This document shows positions 12,330 to 24,597 of a stretch of 64,000 nt of DNA, piece by piece. Under the pieces are notes generated by a model. The model ran no database searches, was not told the DNA's origin, and was given only the letters and a program-made list of their open reading frames with translations. Numbering within the stretch: the stretch's first letter is position 1; every line of letters begins with the position of its first letter. Position numbers and translations under genes: made by a program. The DNA lies in the NCBI GenBank assembly GCA_013350335.1, contig CM023540.1, forward strand, positions 46,979,222-47,043,221, read 5' to 3'. This DNA is from Chimonanthus salicifolius (lineage: Eukaryota > Streptophyta > Magnoliopsida > Laurales > Calycanthaceae).

Positions 12330-13425
12330 CTGCATTTCAAACGTCATCATGTGCATTTAGATATCAAAATACATCAAGTACATAGTTAACACCGCAAAGG
12401 AAAATGAAACAAAATGGAAAATACTATGGGAGGAGAAAGGAATCAAGTCAACAGTGTAAAGGTCATCATGATTAATGATGAACAGGTGCATATACTGACA
12501 TGGAAACATAGAGTTGGGATACTGCCATGTATTTTTATTATATATGACGTAGATAATGATATACTACCTTCCATTTAAATTTTAATTTAGAATATGATTG
12601 CAATACCCTGCCCCAGATTAGGCGTGGCTTAGCTTAATTTTTCCTGTTTAACCGGTTAATCTCGGAGATTACGGTTAGGGCTTTGAGGAAAGTCCAAGTG
12701 TGGCCCGATCCGAGCTCGAGAGCTCAATGATCCAGCCCGTTCAGCTGGAGGGGTATTTTGGTAATTTACCGCTTTTAGTTATGCTTTTATAAATTATATT
12801 GTTATGTGATTATTATTGATGGATAATATTCTCCTTAATGAAGGATTTGCATTTCTAAATAAAAAAAATGAATTTATTTTCAGAAAATGATATTTAAATA
12901 TCACCCGTCGAAACTCCGAAATTAAGTTTTAATTATTTTAAATAATTTCGGAAAGGAGATAAAGTTTGAAAATGGTATTTGATATTAGACCATTTTAAGA
13001 ATGGTCTAGTTATTTCATCTCACTTCAAAATAAGATTTACAAATTGGTTATTTTTCCATTTGTTTAATTAAGTAATTATGCGTAAAATATGATTTTTATT
13101 TAAATCAAGGGTTTTAGTAAGAAATAAATTCTGAAATTTTTATGGTGACCAAAGTTTTCAAAACCCAACCCATCTGTAAGGTTGGATCAAGTTTTTGAGT
13201 TTTTAAATTATTACTTTTAGTTTTAAAATCAATTTTTTATAAAACTGGGACTTATTTGCAGTTTAAATTTTGTTGGAGGGCTGATCTGCAAACAGCAGAA
13301 AATGTGCACACGCCATGCAGACACATGCACTGCTGTTCGGCCGGATTTCTGATAATGATGAGATCTCCCGTGTCTCGTCCCATCGCCGCAGCCTGAATTC
13401 CAGCATCTCTCCTCGGCTGAATTCC

Positions 13426-13433
13426 TATAAATT
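13426..13433 (+). promoter_or_regulatory. LTR TATA box
   Basis: TATAAATT, followed by a C/T-rich transcribed-leader-like region. The same site is conserved in the 3' LTR at 21275-21282. It is a likely core promoter of the element. Confidence 0.5.
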
Positions 13434-13924
13434 CAGGCCTGAGCTTCAGTCTTCACTCCCAGCAAAATTCTGCATTTCTTCTCTTCTCTCTACTCTCTGT
13501 TAAACCCGGCTGAGACCCCTTGCCGTTGCCTATTTACAAACCGAAGCTTAGGGAGATTTTCAAAAATCCAAATTTCAGCCCAGGAACCGAAGTGAAGGTA
13601 TCCATTGCTTTCCTCTTTAAATTCTAACCGGTTTAGAATCAAACAAAACCAAATTTGACCCTATTTTGATGGAGAAAAATCCGTTTTAAAATCTAAGGAA
13701 AACCATGGGTTTCATGTACCCGTGAGGATTTACCTTTAAGATCGGATGACCTAGTGAGCTTCTGAGCTCCAACCTTTCCCTATGGAAAGAGGACTCCCAG
13801 AGGAGTCCATCAGACTAGACAGATGTGAAAACCGAATCCGGGAAGCCCTCCCTTTCTGGAATCACATTTCACTGTTTTACCGCCGTCACTGTCTGCACCA
13901 GCAGACAGTTGGAGAAGAAGACTC

Positions 13925-14195
13925 TCGGAAGGTCCGAACCTTCGGACGGTCCGAGCCGTGACCCTCGGACGTTCCGAGCTTCACCCGAAGCCCAGTACGC
14001 CTGAGGGGAGCCAGACCTCTTTCGGATGCACCGAGCCGAGCTCGGAAGGACCGAGCCCAGCTCGGAAGGACCGAACCCCTCTCGGAAGGTCCGAGACCTG
14101 TCTTCGGACATTCCCAGTTTTGCAGACCCACCGAGACTTACTGTTTTCTGTTTTTTCAGTACGGATGGACTTCGGAAGGTCCGAGATCCAGTCTT
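13925..14195 (+). promoter_or_regulatory. Cluster of TCGGA-NNN-TCCGA dyads in the LTR
   Basis: Many copies of tcggaaggtccga, tcggaaggaccga, tcggacggtccga and tcggacgttccga occur in about 270 bp. Most are 5-bp inverted repeats around a 3-bp spacer. The 3' LTR has the same cluster at 21770-22030. It could be a binding-site array or simply CpG-rich repeats; the function is unknown. Confidence 0.5.
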
Positions 14196-15870
14196 CGGAC
14201 GATTCGAAGTCAAGCCCATGTTCCGAGGCCAGTGACTTAGTCTAGTGTGGTTTGGATGATCCGAAGCCACTGTACCTAGTTTCGAGGTGATGTTCCGAGG
14301 GACCCGTTTTTAAATGATAAAATATTGTTTGATTACTGTTTTTGATTATTATTTAATGTGTTTGATTATTTGTGATGATTTATACCCCCATTATTAATTA
14401 AAAGTGTACTAACCCTTTTCTCTTATTATTTATAGTGTAAATATTATTGTATCCGCTTTTAGGCCGACCCTATTTGGTCGGGAACTGAGTGATTCACTTT
14501 CAGGACGACACTATAGTCGGGTACTGAGTGACCTCGAGGCCTACTCAAAATGTCAGATCTAGCCCTATCCAGAAGACAACCGAGAAGTGACCCGAGGATC
14601 TAGACCTAATTCAATAAGTCAATCTGGTCCATGCCCAGAAGACAATATGAGTTTGGACTGAGCCCTTTTTATTATATTATTATTTTGTGGATGATTTAAA
14701 AAGGCTAGAAACCGAGTAGGAGACTCATTTCCATGAACCCTGGATATTTTGTGGGAAAATGTATGATTTCCAAATAATACATATAAGTACGTATTTGTTA
14801 TGTATATTGATTGTGCACTTGTGTGTTGTTTGAATAGAGACCGCGTAAACCACACAGAACGGTGAGGGAACTTAACTCTGCAGATTTTGTAAACAGGTTT
14901 TATGATGAGATGAGTATTGAGCAATGAGTGGTTTCGGTTTTAATGAACCCACTCATGTGCTTATACATGATGCACTATGGTAAGAGTGCTGATGATGATT
15001 GTGATATTACGATGTTGATCGTATGTGTATGTAAGACTGCTTCTACGTACCTGGGCTATTGAACCAATATCGGCCATATGAGAGATGGTTTATGTCTACT
15101 GGACCATGGGCGGACCATGCTGTCGTCAGTTGCTGACTTGAGGGTGTTAGTATCGGCTAAGTTAGAGCCGAAGATGTACTTGCAAGGATGTATTTTGACC
15201 GTGTTAGGGACTTAATACTGGTCTCAGTGTAGTCGGCAGGCGTTACGGTGGATAATGGCAGTGGTTTAATGATGTTGATATATTACTTGAGATTATGCTT
15301 ATTGTTATCAAGCATGTGATATTGAACTGTTGCTAACTTATTTTATTATCTATTTAATGTGCATTGTTATATTTCCTTCACTGGGCTAGTTAGCTCACAC
15401 AACTCACCTTTCAAGCGATGAACCCGAGGAGGAGGACCCTCTCTTTCAGGCTTAGGGCGATTAAGCTAAAATAGTGTTTTGGGATTCCCCCGGAAGGGAA
15501 TGCCCCGATATTTTCTTGTTGATTCTTGGAACCTAGGCTTTTGTAAAGTATCGGATGGGGTACTTAGTTCTTTGAAAACTTTATTTATTGAGACTACGCG
15601 TTGCTATAGTCATTATATTGTGACCTTGAATGATGAATCAATGGATGGATTTTGTTGATGATATTATGTTGTTGTCTTTAATGTCTATTTTTATGGGGGA
15701 AGCATATGGTACATGTTTGAGTCCACATGATGGGTTAATGTGTAACCGCTGGGCCTAACTGTTGATCCGGCCCAGTAAGAATGCTTGTGGTTTAGTTTAC
15801 TTATCTTTCAAAAAAAAAAAAAAAATCAGTCGCGTTATGGGCCCACCCTTCGGGTCGGGGCATGACAGCT

Positions 15871-15882
15871 TGGTATCAGAGC
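15871..15882 (+). other. Primer-binding site (initiator tRNA-Met)
   Basis: TGGTATCAGAGC, three bases after the 5' LTR end. It is the standard plant LTR-retrotransposon site complementary to the 3' end of initiator methionine tRNA. Confidence 0.9.
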
Positions 15883-15968
15883 GTAGGCTCAAACTCTAAG
15901 ATTGTGATGGGTTACTACCTAGTTAGACTTGCTTTTGCCTTAGTGTTGCTATTATTTTTGACATCTTC

Positions 15969-16484
15969 TTGTTTGGTAATACAGATATGTCGGGTAATAC
16001 AGAGTATTTCCAGGGGACCCCTAGCGACCCTATCGTCATAGATTCTTCAGATGACTCCAGTGCGCCAAGTTTCGATGAGGTTGCACCTGGAGAAGAGATG
16101 GAAGTAGCATCCCCAGAGTACCATGTGGGTGCTGAGCCTGTGGAGGAAGAGGGAGACATCCCGATTCCTAAGGAGTCAGTGGGGGAGAACGGTTCACCTG
16201 AGTATGTTCCGGCTACTCCACCCTTGGACGAGTATCCAGAGTATATGTGTGTACTCTGCAATCAGGCAGGGCACAACTTTACCTTTTTGCCCCTATCCAC
16301 CCAGTGTCATTTGCCCAGTTTGCGGACTCCGCGGACATGGGTGTGCAAGGACAAATTGTCCTTATGTAGGAGGACCAGGGATTATACCTGTTTAACTTAT
16401 GGGGTGTTCAGACACAAGTCTGAGACCTGTCCGGACAACTTTTATTACTTTGGTGGTGAGGCAGGATCTTTTTCAGGGAATTAG
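15969..16484 (+). pseudogene. Extra ORF upstream of gag, acidic with zinc knuckles
   Basis: The frame lies between the primer-binding site and gag. A likely start is the second ATG (about 15987, MSGNTEYFQG). The N-terminal half is acidic and contains PIVIDSSDDSS, which looks like a SUMO-interacting motif (hydrophobic core followed by acidic/Ser residues). The C-terminal half holds retroviral-type knuckles. The first begins at 16248 (C-x2-C-x4-H), the second lies in another frame at 16312-16359 (C-x2-C-x4-H-x6-C), and the third at 16389-16430 has Tyr where the second Cys is expected. Frame changes between knuckles show it is broken. Some plant gypsy lineages carry additional ORFs; the exact family is not known to me. 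Confidence 0.6.
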
Positions 16485-16682
16485 ATTAGTGTTGCTGGAG
16501 CTTAGGGGAGTTTGTTTTTGTAAGGGTTGAGTTTTACTGTTTTGAAGGGATTTCATACCCTACTAACCCTTGTACTTGTATCTGAAAATTTGAAATGAAT
16601 TCTAATGAAATTATTGCAACCTATGTGTTTTGCTTTAAGGATCTAAAAATTGGTTAATGATATTTACAAGTGTAAATAACAG

Positions 16683-17709
16683 ATGTCAGGATCCAACGCA
16701 AACCGAGCCAATTTTCGTGGGAGGAGGACTGGTCTTCCACCCCATAACCTACCTAACGAGGCGATACGAGCGGCGGTTGAAGCATTTCAGCAGATAGCTG
16801 AAAACATGCAACGTCCGCCAATTCTAACGCCAGAGGAGAGAGCCACCTCGGCTCTTAAAGAGTTCAAGCGTCTGAACCCGACTAGCTTCTCGAGAACAGA
16901 AGACCCCAGCGCTGCGAGGAACTGGCTAACTCAGATTAGCCGAATCCTCAACACCCTAGCAATCGCTGACGATTTGCGAGTAACCTTGGCGACTTACCAT
17001 CTTGAAGGGAACGCCTACGAATGGTGGGAGACGAAGAACTTGGTTCGTAATCACGAACCGATGACTTGGGAGGAGTTCTCTGCAGCAAGGTTCAGACACC
17101 GTGGCACAGTATGCCATGCGCTACATCGACTTGATGCAGTTTGTGCCGTGAATTGCCGCCAATGAGGAGGAGAAGATCCAGCACTTCGAGAACGGACTTA
17201 GACCCTTTATGCAGCGGCAAGTGTCCGGCTTAGTGTTCAACACTCTGGAAGAGATTATCGAGCGCGCTTCGAAGGTGGAAGCGGTGGACTCCATCAACCA
17301 GAGCACTGACAGCTCTCAAAAACCTTCTTCTAACAAGAAGGCAAGATTCAACCAGCAGAAGAAGCCTTTCTTCAGGAAGAACCAACCTAGTGTGGGTCAG
17401 TCAAGTCGGTCTGACTCTCGGCCAATCGTGTGCTGCACCTGCAATCAACCTGGGCATACTTCTAAGTTCTGCCAATCCAGAGGAGAGAAGGCGTGCTTTC
17501 ACTGCCAGCAGACCGGGCACTTGTTCAAGGATTGTCCTTTTTCTGGTAAGACGGCACCTTCGCAAGGCGCCGGAGTTTCCTTCTTTGTGGCACAGCCGTC
17601 TGTCGGCAGAGGTTTTCAGCAGGCTTCCAAAGGATCAGTGACACCGAGGAACGAACCACCTCGGAACGGTCAGGGGAGAGGACAAGGGCGTCCTAAAGGG
17701 AGAGTCTAG
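16683..17709 (+). pseudogene. Gypsy gag (capsid and nucleocapsid), frameshifted
   Basis: Starts MSGSNANRANFRGRR at 16683. The capsid part follows (FKRLNPTSFSRTEDPSAARN..., then YEWWE and WEEF), which is the retrotransposon Gag domain. Near 17095 roughly 25-30 residues of the family pattern are missing and the frame shifts. In the new frame TGA at 17149-17151 replaces the Arg usually found in 'FVPRI'. Gag then continues with NEEEKIQHFENGLRPF and two intact CCHC knuckles: C-CTC-NQPGH-TSKFC (about 17434) and C-FHC-QQTGH-LFKDC (about 17500). TAG at 17707 ends the frame before protease and is probably a changed Gln codon. Confidence 0.85.
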
Positions 17710-17736
17710 TCTATAGGGACTCAGAATGAAGAACCG

Positions 17737-20559
17737 GTGGAGAACACGGTGATGGAAGGTACCCTCAATCTTTTCAGTCTTTTGGCTCGAGTGTTGTTTG
17801 ATACCGGTGCTTCGCATTCATTTATCTCTAAAACTTGTTGTGTTAGATTAGGCTTGAAACCGGTAGAAGTAGTTAACCCACTAATGGTAGTTTCACCTTT
17901 GGGTAAGAAGGCTTTGGCAAACCAAGAGTGTAGATCTTGTGTTTTAAAGATTAGGGGAGTAGAGTTGTCCTATGATTTTCTGGTTCTAGAAATGACGGAC
18001 TTTGACATCATCCTTGGTATGGATTGGTTGTCTGTTTTTGAGGTCTTGATAGACTACTCTCAAAGGAGAATTCGTGGGGTCTCCTCAACAGGTGAGAGGT
18101 TTATGGAGAAGTTGGAACCCTATGAAAGGATGAGAGTCACTTTCTCTGGCCTTAGGGCGTATCCCAGTAGTGTGGTGGCAAGCATGGGTTGGGAAGATGT
18201 AGGTGGTGTAGAGTCTGTTGCTCCTCGGGTGATGTGTGAGTTTATGGATGTTTTTCTTAACCAGTTGGCTCGGCTACCTCCACTCTGAGAGATAGAGTTT
18301 GTTATAGACCTACAGGCAGGAACATCTCCAATTTCCATGGCACCTTATCGGATGGCGCCGGCAGAGCAGAGAGAGCTAGCTACGCAGGTAGAAGAGCTTC
18401 TTAGTCTTGGCTTTATCCGTCAGAGCAACTCGACGTGGGGCGCACCTGCTCTCTTTGTGAAAAAGAAGGATGGATCGATGAGGATGTGTATAGATTACAG
18501 ACGGCTCAACCAGGTAACTATTAAGAATAAGTATCCGTTGCCTAGAATAGACGACCTCTTTGATCTTTTGAGGGGATCGAAGTGTTTTTCGAAAATCGAT
18601 TTGAGGTCGGGTTACCATCAGTTGCGGATTTGAGAGGAGAACATTCCAAAGACTGTTTTTCGGACGCAGTATGGCTTGTACGAGTTTGTTGTAATGCCTT
18701 TCGGTTTGACGAACGCGCTAGCCATGTTCATGGACTTGATGAATCGTGTGTTTCGACCGTATCTGCGAGAGTTCGTGATAGTCTTCATCAACAATATCTT
18801 GATCTTTTCATCGTCAGAAGAGGAGCATGAGCGTCATCTGCGGATTGTTCTTCAGACTCTTCAGGAGCATCAGCTGTTTGCGAAGCTGAGCAAGTGTGAG
18901 TTTTGGTTGACTCAAGTGCAGTTTATGGGACATGTGGTGTCTGCAGGAGGAATCTCGGTAGATCAAGCGAAGGTAGAGACCGTAAAGACTTGGGAGAGTC
19001 CCAAGAGCGTGTTCGAGATTCGGAGCTTTCTGGGATTATCAGGATATTACTGAAAGTTTATCCCGCACTTCTCTCAGATCGCGGTACCGATGACTCGACT
19101 GACGAGGAAGAATATCAAGTTCGAGTGGAGCGAAGCTTGTGAGAAAGCATTCCAGGAGCTGAAGGAGAAGTTGACGACGTCTCCAGTGTTGGTGATACCA
19201 GAGCAAGGACGAGGTTACAATGTTTATTGGGACGCATCGAAGTTTGGTTTGGGTTGTGTGCTGATGCAAGAGGGGAAGGTAGTAGTTTATGGTTCCAGGC
19301 AATTGAAGGGACATGAACAGAACTGCCCGACTCATGATTTGGAGTTGGCAGCTGTTGTATTCTCGTTGAAATTCTGGAGACATTACTTACATGGTGAGAA
19401 GTTCAATGTGTTTTCTGATCACCATAGTCTCAAGTATATCTTCACTCAGAAAGACTATAATATGAGGCAGCGTAGGTGGATGGAGTACCTGGGAGATTAT
19501 GACTTCAGTCTCTCTTATCACCCAGGGAAAGCCAACGTAGTGACCGACGGGTTGAGCCGGAAGTCTCACAGCGACGTGGTGAGGATGGCATCCTTGCAGT
19601 GGAAGATGCTCGAAGCTCTGTCCGAGTACGATCTGGAGCTGATCGAAGGAAGCGGGTCAACAAGAATCCATAGTTTGGTTCTGCAACCTGAGGTAGTTAG
19701 ATTGGTGTTGGAAGGACAACAAAGCGACCCAGAAGAGAAGGAGTTGGCAACTCAGCTTTCAGGAGGAATGACTCTGGAGGATTGGAAGATCAAAGCGGAT
19801 GGAAGTCTGACTTTCAAAGATAGACTGTTTGTGCCAAAGTCGGACGAGTGCAGGAGAAAGGTGCTTGATCACTTTCATCGATCTCGCTTTGCGGTGCATC
19901 CTGGTGGTACGAAGATGTATCGTGACTTACGGCGACTTTTCTGGTGGAAAGGTATGAAGCGCGAGGTAGTAGATTTTGTGTTCAAGTGCCTAACTTGTCA
20001 ACAAGTGAAGGCCGAACATCAACGACCTGGCGGAAAGATGCAACCTTTGGAAGTGGCTAAATGGAAGTGGGAGCATATCACGATGGATTTTATAACTGGT
20101 TTTCCTAAGTCTCCTAAGAAGAACGACGCTATTTGGGTAATAGTCGATCGATTGACGAAGTCAGCTCACTTTCTGCCGATTAAGAAGACGGATTCTTTGG
20201 CTACTCTAAGTAGATTGTATTTGAAGGAGATAGTCAGATTGCATGGAGTGCCTCTATCCATTGTATCTGATAGAGACCCAAGGTTCGTGTCAAGGTTTTG
20301 GCAAGGATTACAAGAAGAGTTGGGGACTAAGTTGTGCTTCAGCACTGCTTTTCACCCTCAAACGGATGGTCAGTGAGAGAGAACCATTCAAACCTTAGAG
20401 GATCTGCTAAGAGCTTGTGTGATGGATATGCAAGGAAGTTGGGAAGATCACTTGCCTTTGATCGAGTTCGTCTACAACAACAGTTATCACTCCAGTGTGC
20501 AGATGGCACCCTACGAGGCTCTATATGGTAGACCTTGCAGGTCACCTCCTTGTTGGGTA
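17737..20559 (+). pseudogene. Gypsy pol (PR-RT-RH-INT), stops and inactive RT
   Basis: One continuous frame is broken only by TGA at 18286, 18631, 19051 and 20374. Protease: DTGASHSFI near 17797. Reverse transcriptase: [29 protein letters not shown] and a polymerase box reading VFINNILIF, where the two catalytic Asp are both Asn. RNase [16 protein letters not shown] and VVTDGLSRK retained. Integrase: H-x-H...CLTC zinc motif, first Asp in ITMDFITGF, second in SDRDPRF, Glu in the IEF region. Pol ends just after [10 protein letters not shown], fused to the LTR at GAGCTCGAG. Three of the stops lie where related elements have Arg, consistent with CGA to TGA. The element cannot replicate on its own. 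Confidence 0.92.
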
Positions 20560-23500
20560 GAGCTCGAGTGCTCAGTGATCCAGCCCGTTCAGCTGGAGGG
20601 GTATTTTGGTAATTTACCGCTTTTAGTTATGTTTTTATAAATTATATTGTTATGTGATTATTATTGATGGATAATATTCTCCTTAATGAAGGATTTGCAT
20701 TTCTAAATAATAAAAAAATGAATTTATTTTCAGAAAATGGTATTTAAATATCACCCGTCGAAACTCCGAAAAGGAGTTTTAATTATTTTAAATAATTTCG
20801 GGAACGAGATAAATTTTGAAAATGGTATTTGATGTTAGACCATTTTAAGAATGGTTTAGTTATTTCATTTCACTTCAAAATAAGATTTACAAATTGGTTA
20901 TTTTTACATTTGTTTAATTAAGTAATTATCGGTAAAATATGATTTTTATTTAAATCAAGGGTTTTAGTAAGAAATAAATTCTGAAATTTTTATGGTGACC
21001 AAGGTTTTCAAAACCCAACCCATCTGTAAGGTTGGATCAAGTTTTTGAGTTTTTAAATTATTACTTTTAGTTTTAAAATCAATTTTTTATAAAACTGGGA
21101 CTTATTTGCAGTTTAAATTTTGTTGGAGGGCTGATCTGCAAACAGCAGAAAATGTGCACACGCCATGCAGACACATGCACTGCTGTTCGGCCGGATTTCT
21201 GATAATGATGAGATCTCCCGTGTCTCGTCCCATCGCCGCAGCTGAATTCCAGCATCTCTCCTCGGCTGAATTCCTATAAATTCAGGCCTGAGCTTCAGTC
21301 TTCACTCCCAACAAAATTCTGCATTTCTTCTCTTCTCTCTACTCTATGTTAAACCCGGCTGAGACCCCTTGCCGTTGCTTGTTTACAAACCGAAGCTTAG
21401 GGAGATTTTCAAAAATCCAAATTTCAGCCCAGGAACCGAAGTGAAGGTATCCATTGCTTTCCTCTTTAAATTCTAACTTGTTTAGAATCAAACAAAACCA
21501 AACTTGACCCTGTTTTGATGGAGCAAAACTCGTTTTAAAATCTAAGGAAAACCATGGGTTTCATGTACCCGTGAGGATTTACCTTTAAGATCGGATGACC
21601 CAGTGAGCTTCTAAGCTCCCAACCTTTCCCTATGGAAAGAGGACTCCGAGAGGAGTCCATCAAACCAGACGGATGTGAAAACCGTATCCGGAAAGCCCTC
21701 CCTTTCTGGAATCGCATTTCACTGTTTTACCTCCATCACTGTCTGCACCAGCAGACAGTTGGAGAAGACGAATCTCGGAAGGTCCGAGAGCTGATCTTCG
21801 GACGGTTCGAACTGTGATCCTCGGACGTTCTGAGCTTCACCCGAAGCCCAGTACACCCGAGGCGAGCCAGACCTCTTTCGGATGCACCGAGCCGAGCTCG
21901 GAAGGACCGAACCCCTCTCGGAAGGTCCAAGACCTGTCTTCGGACATTCCGAGTTTTGCAGACCCACCGAGACTTATTGTTTTCTGTTTTTTCAGTTCGG
22001 ATGGACTTCGGAAGGTCCGAGACCCAGTCTTCGGATGATCCGAAGTCAGGCCCATGTTCCGAGGCCAGTGACTTAGTCTAGTGTGGTTTGGATGATCCGA
22101 AGCCACTGTACCCAGTTCCGAGGTGATGTTCCGAGGGACCCGTTTTTAAATGATAAAATATTGTTTGATTACTATTTTTTATTATTATTTAATGTGTTTG
22201 ATTATTTGTGATGATTTATACCCCTCCTTGTTAATTAAAAGTGTACTAACCCCTTTCTCTTATTATTTATAGTGTAAATATTATTGCTATCCGCTTTCAG
22301 GCCGACCCTATTTGATCGGGAACTGAGTGATTCACTTTCAGGACGACACTATAGTCGGGTACTGAGTGACCTCGAGGCCTACTCAAAATGTCAGATCTAG
22401 CCCTATCCAGAAGACAACCGAGAAGTGACCCGAGGATCTAGACCTAACTCAATAAGTCAATCTGGTCCATGCCCAGAAGACAATATGAGTTTGGACTGAG
22501 CCCTTTTTATTATATTATTATCTTATGGATGATTTAAAAAGGCTAGAAACCGAGTAGGAGACTCATTTCCATGAACCCTGGATATTTTGTGGGAAAATGT
22601 ATGATTTCCAAATAATACATATAAGTACGTATTTGTTATGTATATTGATTGTGCACTTGTGTGTTGTTTGAATAGAGACCGCGTAAACCACACAGAACGG
22701 TGAGGGAACTTAACTCTGCAGATTTTGTAAACAGGTTTTATGATGAGATGAGTATTGAGCAATGAGTGGTTTCGGTTTTGATGAACCCACTCATGTGCTT
22801 ATAGATGATGCACTATGGTAAGAGTGCTGATGATGATTGTGATATTACGATGTTGATCGTATGTGTATGTAAGACTGCTTCTACGTACCTGGGCTATTGA
22901 ACCAATATCGGCCATATGAGAGATGGTTTATGTCTACTGGACCATGGGCGGACCATGCTGTCGTCAGTTGCTGACTTGAGGGTGTCAGTATCGGCTAAGT
23001 TAGAGCCGAAGATGTACTTGTAAGGATGTATTTTGACCGTGTTGGGACTTAATACTGGTCTCAGTGTAGTCGGCAGGCGTTACGGTGGATAATGGCAGTG
23101 GTTTAATGATGTTGATATATTACTTGAGATTATGCTTATTGTTATCAAGCATGTGATATTGAACTGTTGCTAACCTGTTTTATTATTTACTTAATGTTCA
23201 TTGTTATATTTCCTTCACTGGGCTAGTTAGCTCACACCACTCACATTTCAGGCGATGAACCCGAGGAGGAGGACCCTCTCTTTCAGGCTTAGGGCGATTA
23301 AGCTAAAGCAGTGTTTTAGAATTCCCCCGGAAGGGAATGCCCCGATCTTTTCCTGTTGGTTTTTGGAACCTGGGCTTTTGTAAAGTACCGGATGTGGTAC
23401 TTAGTTCTTTGAAAACTTTATTTATTGAGACTACGACGTTGCTATAGTCATTATGTTGTGACCTTGAATGATGAATCAATGGATGGATTTTGTTGATGAT

Positions 23501-23704
23501 ATTATGTTGTTGTCTTTAATGTCTATTTTTATGGGGGAAGCATATGGTACATGTTTGAGTCCACATGATGGGCTAATGTGTAACCGCTGGGCCTAACTGT
23601 TGATCCGGCCCAGTAAGAATGCTTGTGGTTTAGTTTACTTATCTTTCAAAAAAAAAAAAAAATCAGTCGCGTTCTGGGTCCACCCTTCAGGTCGGGGCGT
23701 GACA
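20560..23704 (+). repeat. 3' LTR of the gypsy element, missing its first 113 bp
   Basis: Aligns with the 5' LTR from 12712 onwards and ends GGGCGTGACA before the duplicated target ATGAT. The left junction is in the shared nonamer GAGCTCGAG (20560-20568 and 12712-12720), which implies a deletion through microhomology. That deletion removed the integrase C-terminus, the polypurine tract and the start of this LTR. Confidence 0.9.
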
Positions 23705-23709
23705 ATGAT

Positions 23710-24592
23710 AAATAATACAGATATGTACTTCCATCATATACTACCAAGACTAAAATCATGAAGCAATGAACATCATACAACCGAATATTGGGAAAATTTT
23801 ATCTTACAGGCATCCATGCACGACCCAATTCAGTATCATTACCAGTAACCTATGCTTGCTAGTACTTGAATATCCTAAATCACAATTTTAAGTCACTAAT
23901 GACCCTTCACTTTGAGAAAAGAAAAACGGAAAATTTGAAAGAGTTAGGATGCAATAATTAGAATAAACTCTACTCATAATTCCACCTCCCTTAATTAATA
24001 AGGAGGCATACATAATTCATGGTGGACAAAGATACCCTGCTTAATGGTTCAAGTGACAACTATTTCAAGAGGGGTAAGTTTAGTCGAAGCTATAACATGT
24101 AACTCTTTTTCTTGAATTCAAATGAAGAATGGTCTTTGAATTGACACAGAATGCCAAATTCTACAAATATTACGATGATATTACATAATTTCAGTGGCAC
24201 ATACTACTGCTATAACGAAAAATAGGGTCCCTCACTAGTGGAGGTTTAGGATGCACTTATACTCCTAGTCTTTACAATCTTATTTCCAAGAATAGTGTAA
24301 TATCTCATTTCATTCATCTCCCACACAAGTAGGAAGTGCAAGGGGATGCATAGTGTGCAAAAACCAAACTATCCCCAAGGTCAATCCCAACAGGTAGATG
24401 TTTTGGTTTGAACCATTTAGATATGTTTCAGGTGGCAAAAGCCATTTAGAAATTTTAGTATTGTTGGAAGCATTAGCACTTTCAAATTGCATGAAAATGA
24501 GTTGGCTGCCCAATATTTTTAAAATGAATGATCTTTTGCTTTTGTTTAAAGATGCTTTATGTTTGTCCAATGTTACAGCTAAAAGACATTTT
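23710..24592. other. Intron DNA between two LTR elements
   Basis: No gene recognised. The stretch 24398-24597 keeps an open frame (about 67 codons) interrupted by the copia-type element at 24598. It has a weak RNase H-like flavour (LLEALALSNCMKMSW) but no catalytic motif, so I leave it unassigned. Confidence 0.4.
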
Positions 24593-24597
24593 GATTC

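Larger units (their letters stand above)
12599..15867 (+). repeat. 5' LTR of the gypsy element (3269 bp)
   Basis: Runs from TGCAATACCC to GGGGCATGACA, immediately before the primer-binding site. It matches the 3' LTR (20560-23704) nearly base for base over more than 3 kb, with scattered substitutions and small indels, so the insertion is fairly young. It contains a TATA box at 13426, a cluster of TCGGA-NNN-TCCGA dyads around 13925-14195, and a short A tract near 15810. Confidence 0.92.
12599..23704 (+). mobile_element. Ty3/gypsy LTR retrotransposon (Del/Tekay-like), decayed
   Basis: Both flanks carry the 5-bp target duplication ATGAT (12594-12598, 23705-23709). The element starts TGCAATACCC and ends GGGCGTGACA. 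Order: 3.27-kb 5' LTR, primer-binding site for initiator Met tRNA, an extra ORF, gag, protease, reverse transcriptase, RNase H, integrase, 3.1-kb 3' LTR. Protease-RT-RH-INT order makes it Ty3/gypsy; long LTRs and integrase type suggest the Del/Tekay chromoviruses, which is inference. The integrase C-terminus, any chromodomain, the polypurine tract and the first 113 bp of the 3' LTR are deleted. The coding frames hold several stops. It sits in an intron of the AKR pseudogene, same axis but opposite strand. Confidence 0.93.

Noticed and set aside
13869..14270. Overlapping frames on both strands (also at 21719-22106)
   Set aside because: Translations of the TCGGA/TCCGA dyad array in the LTR, not genes.
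24398..24597. Possible RNase H fragment of a LINE
   Set aside because: Only a vague helix-like resemblance. No Asp/Glu catalytic pattern and no continuation after the copia-type insertion.
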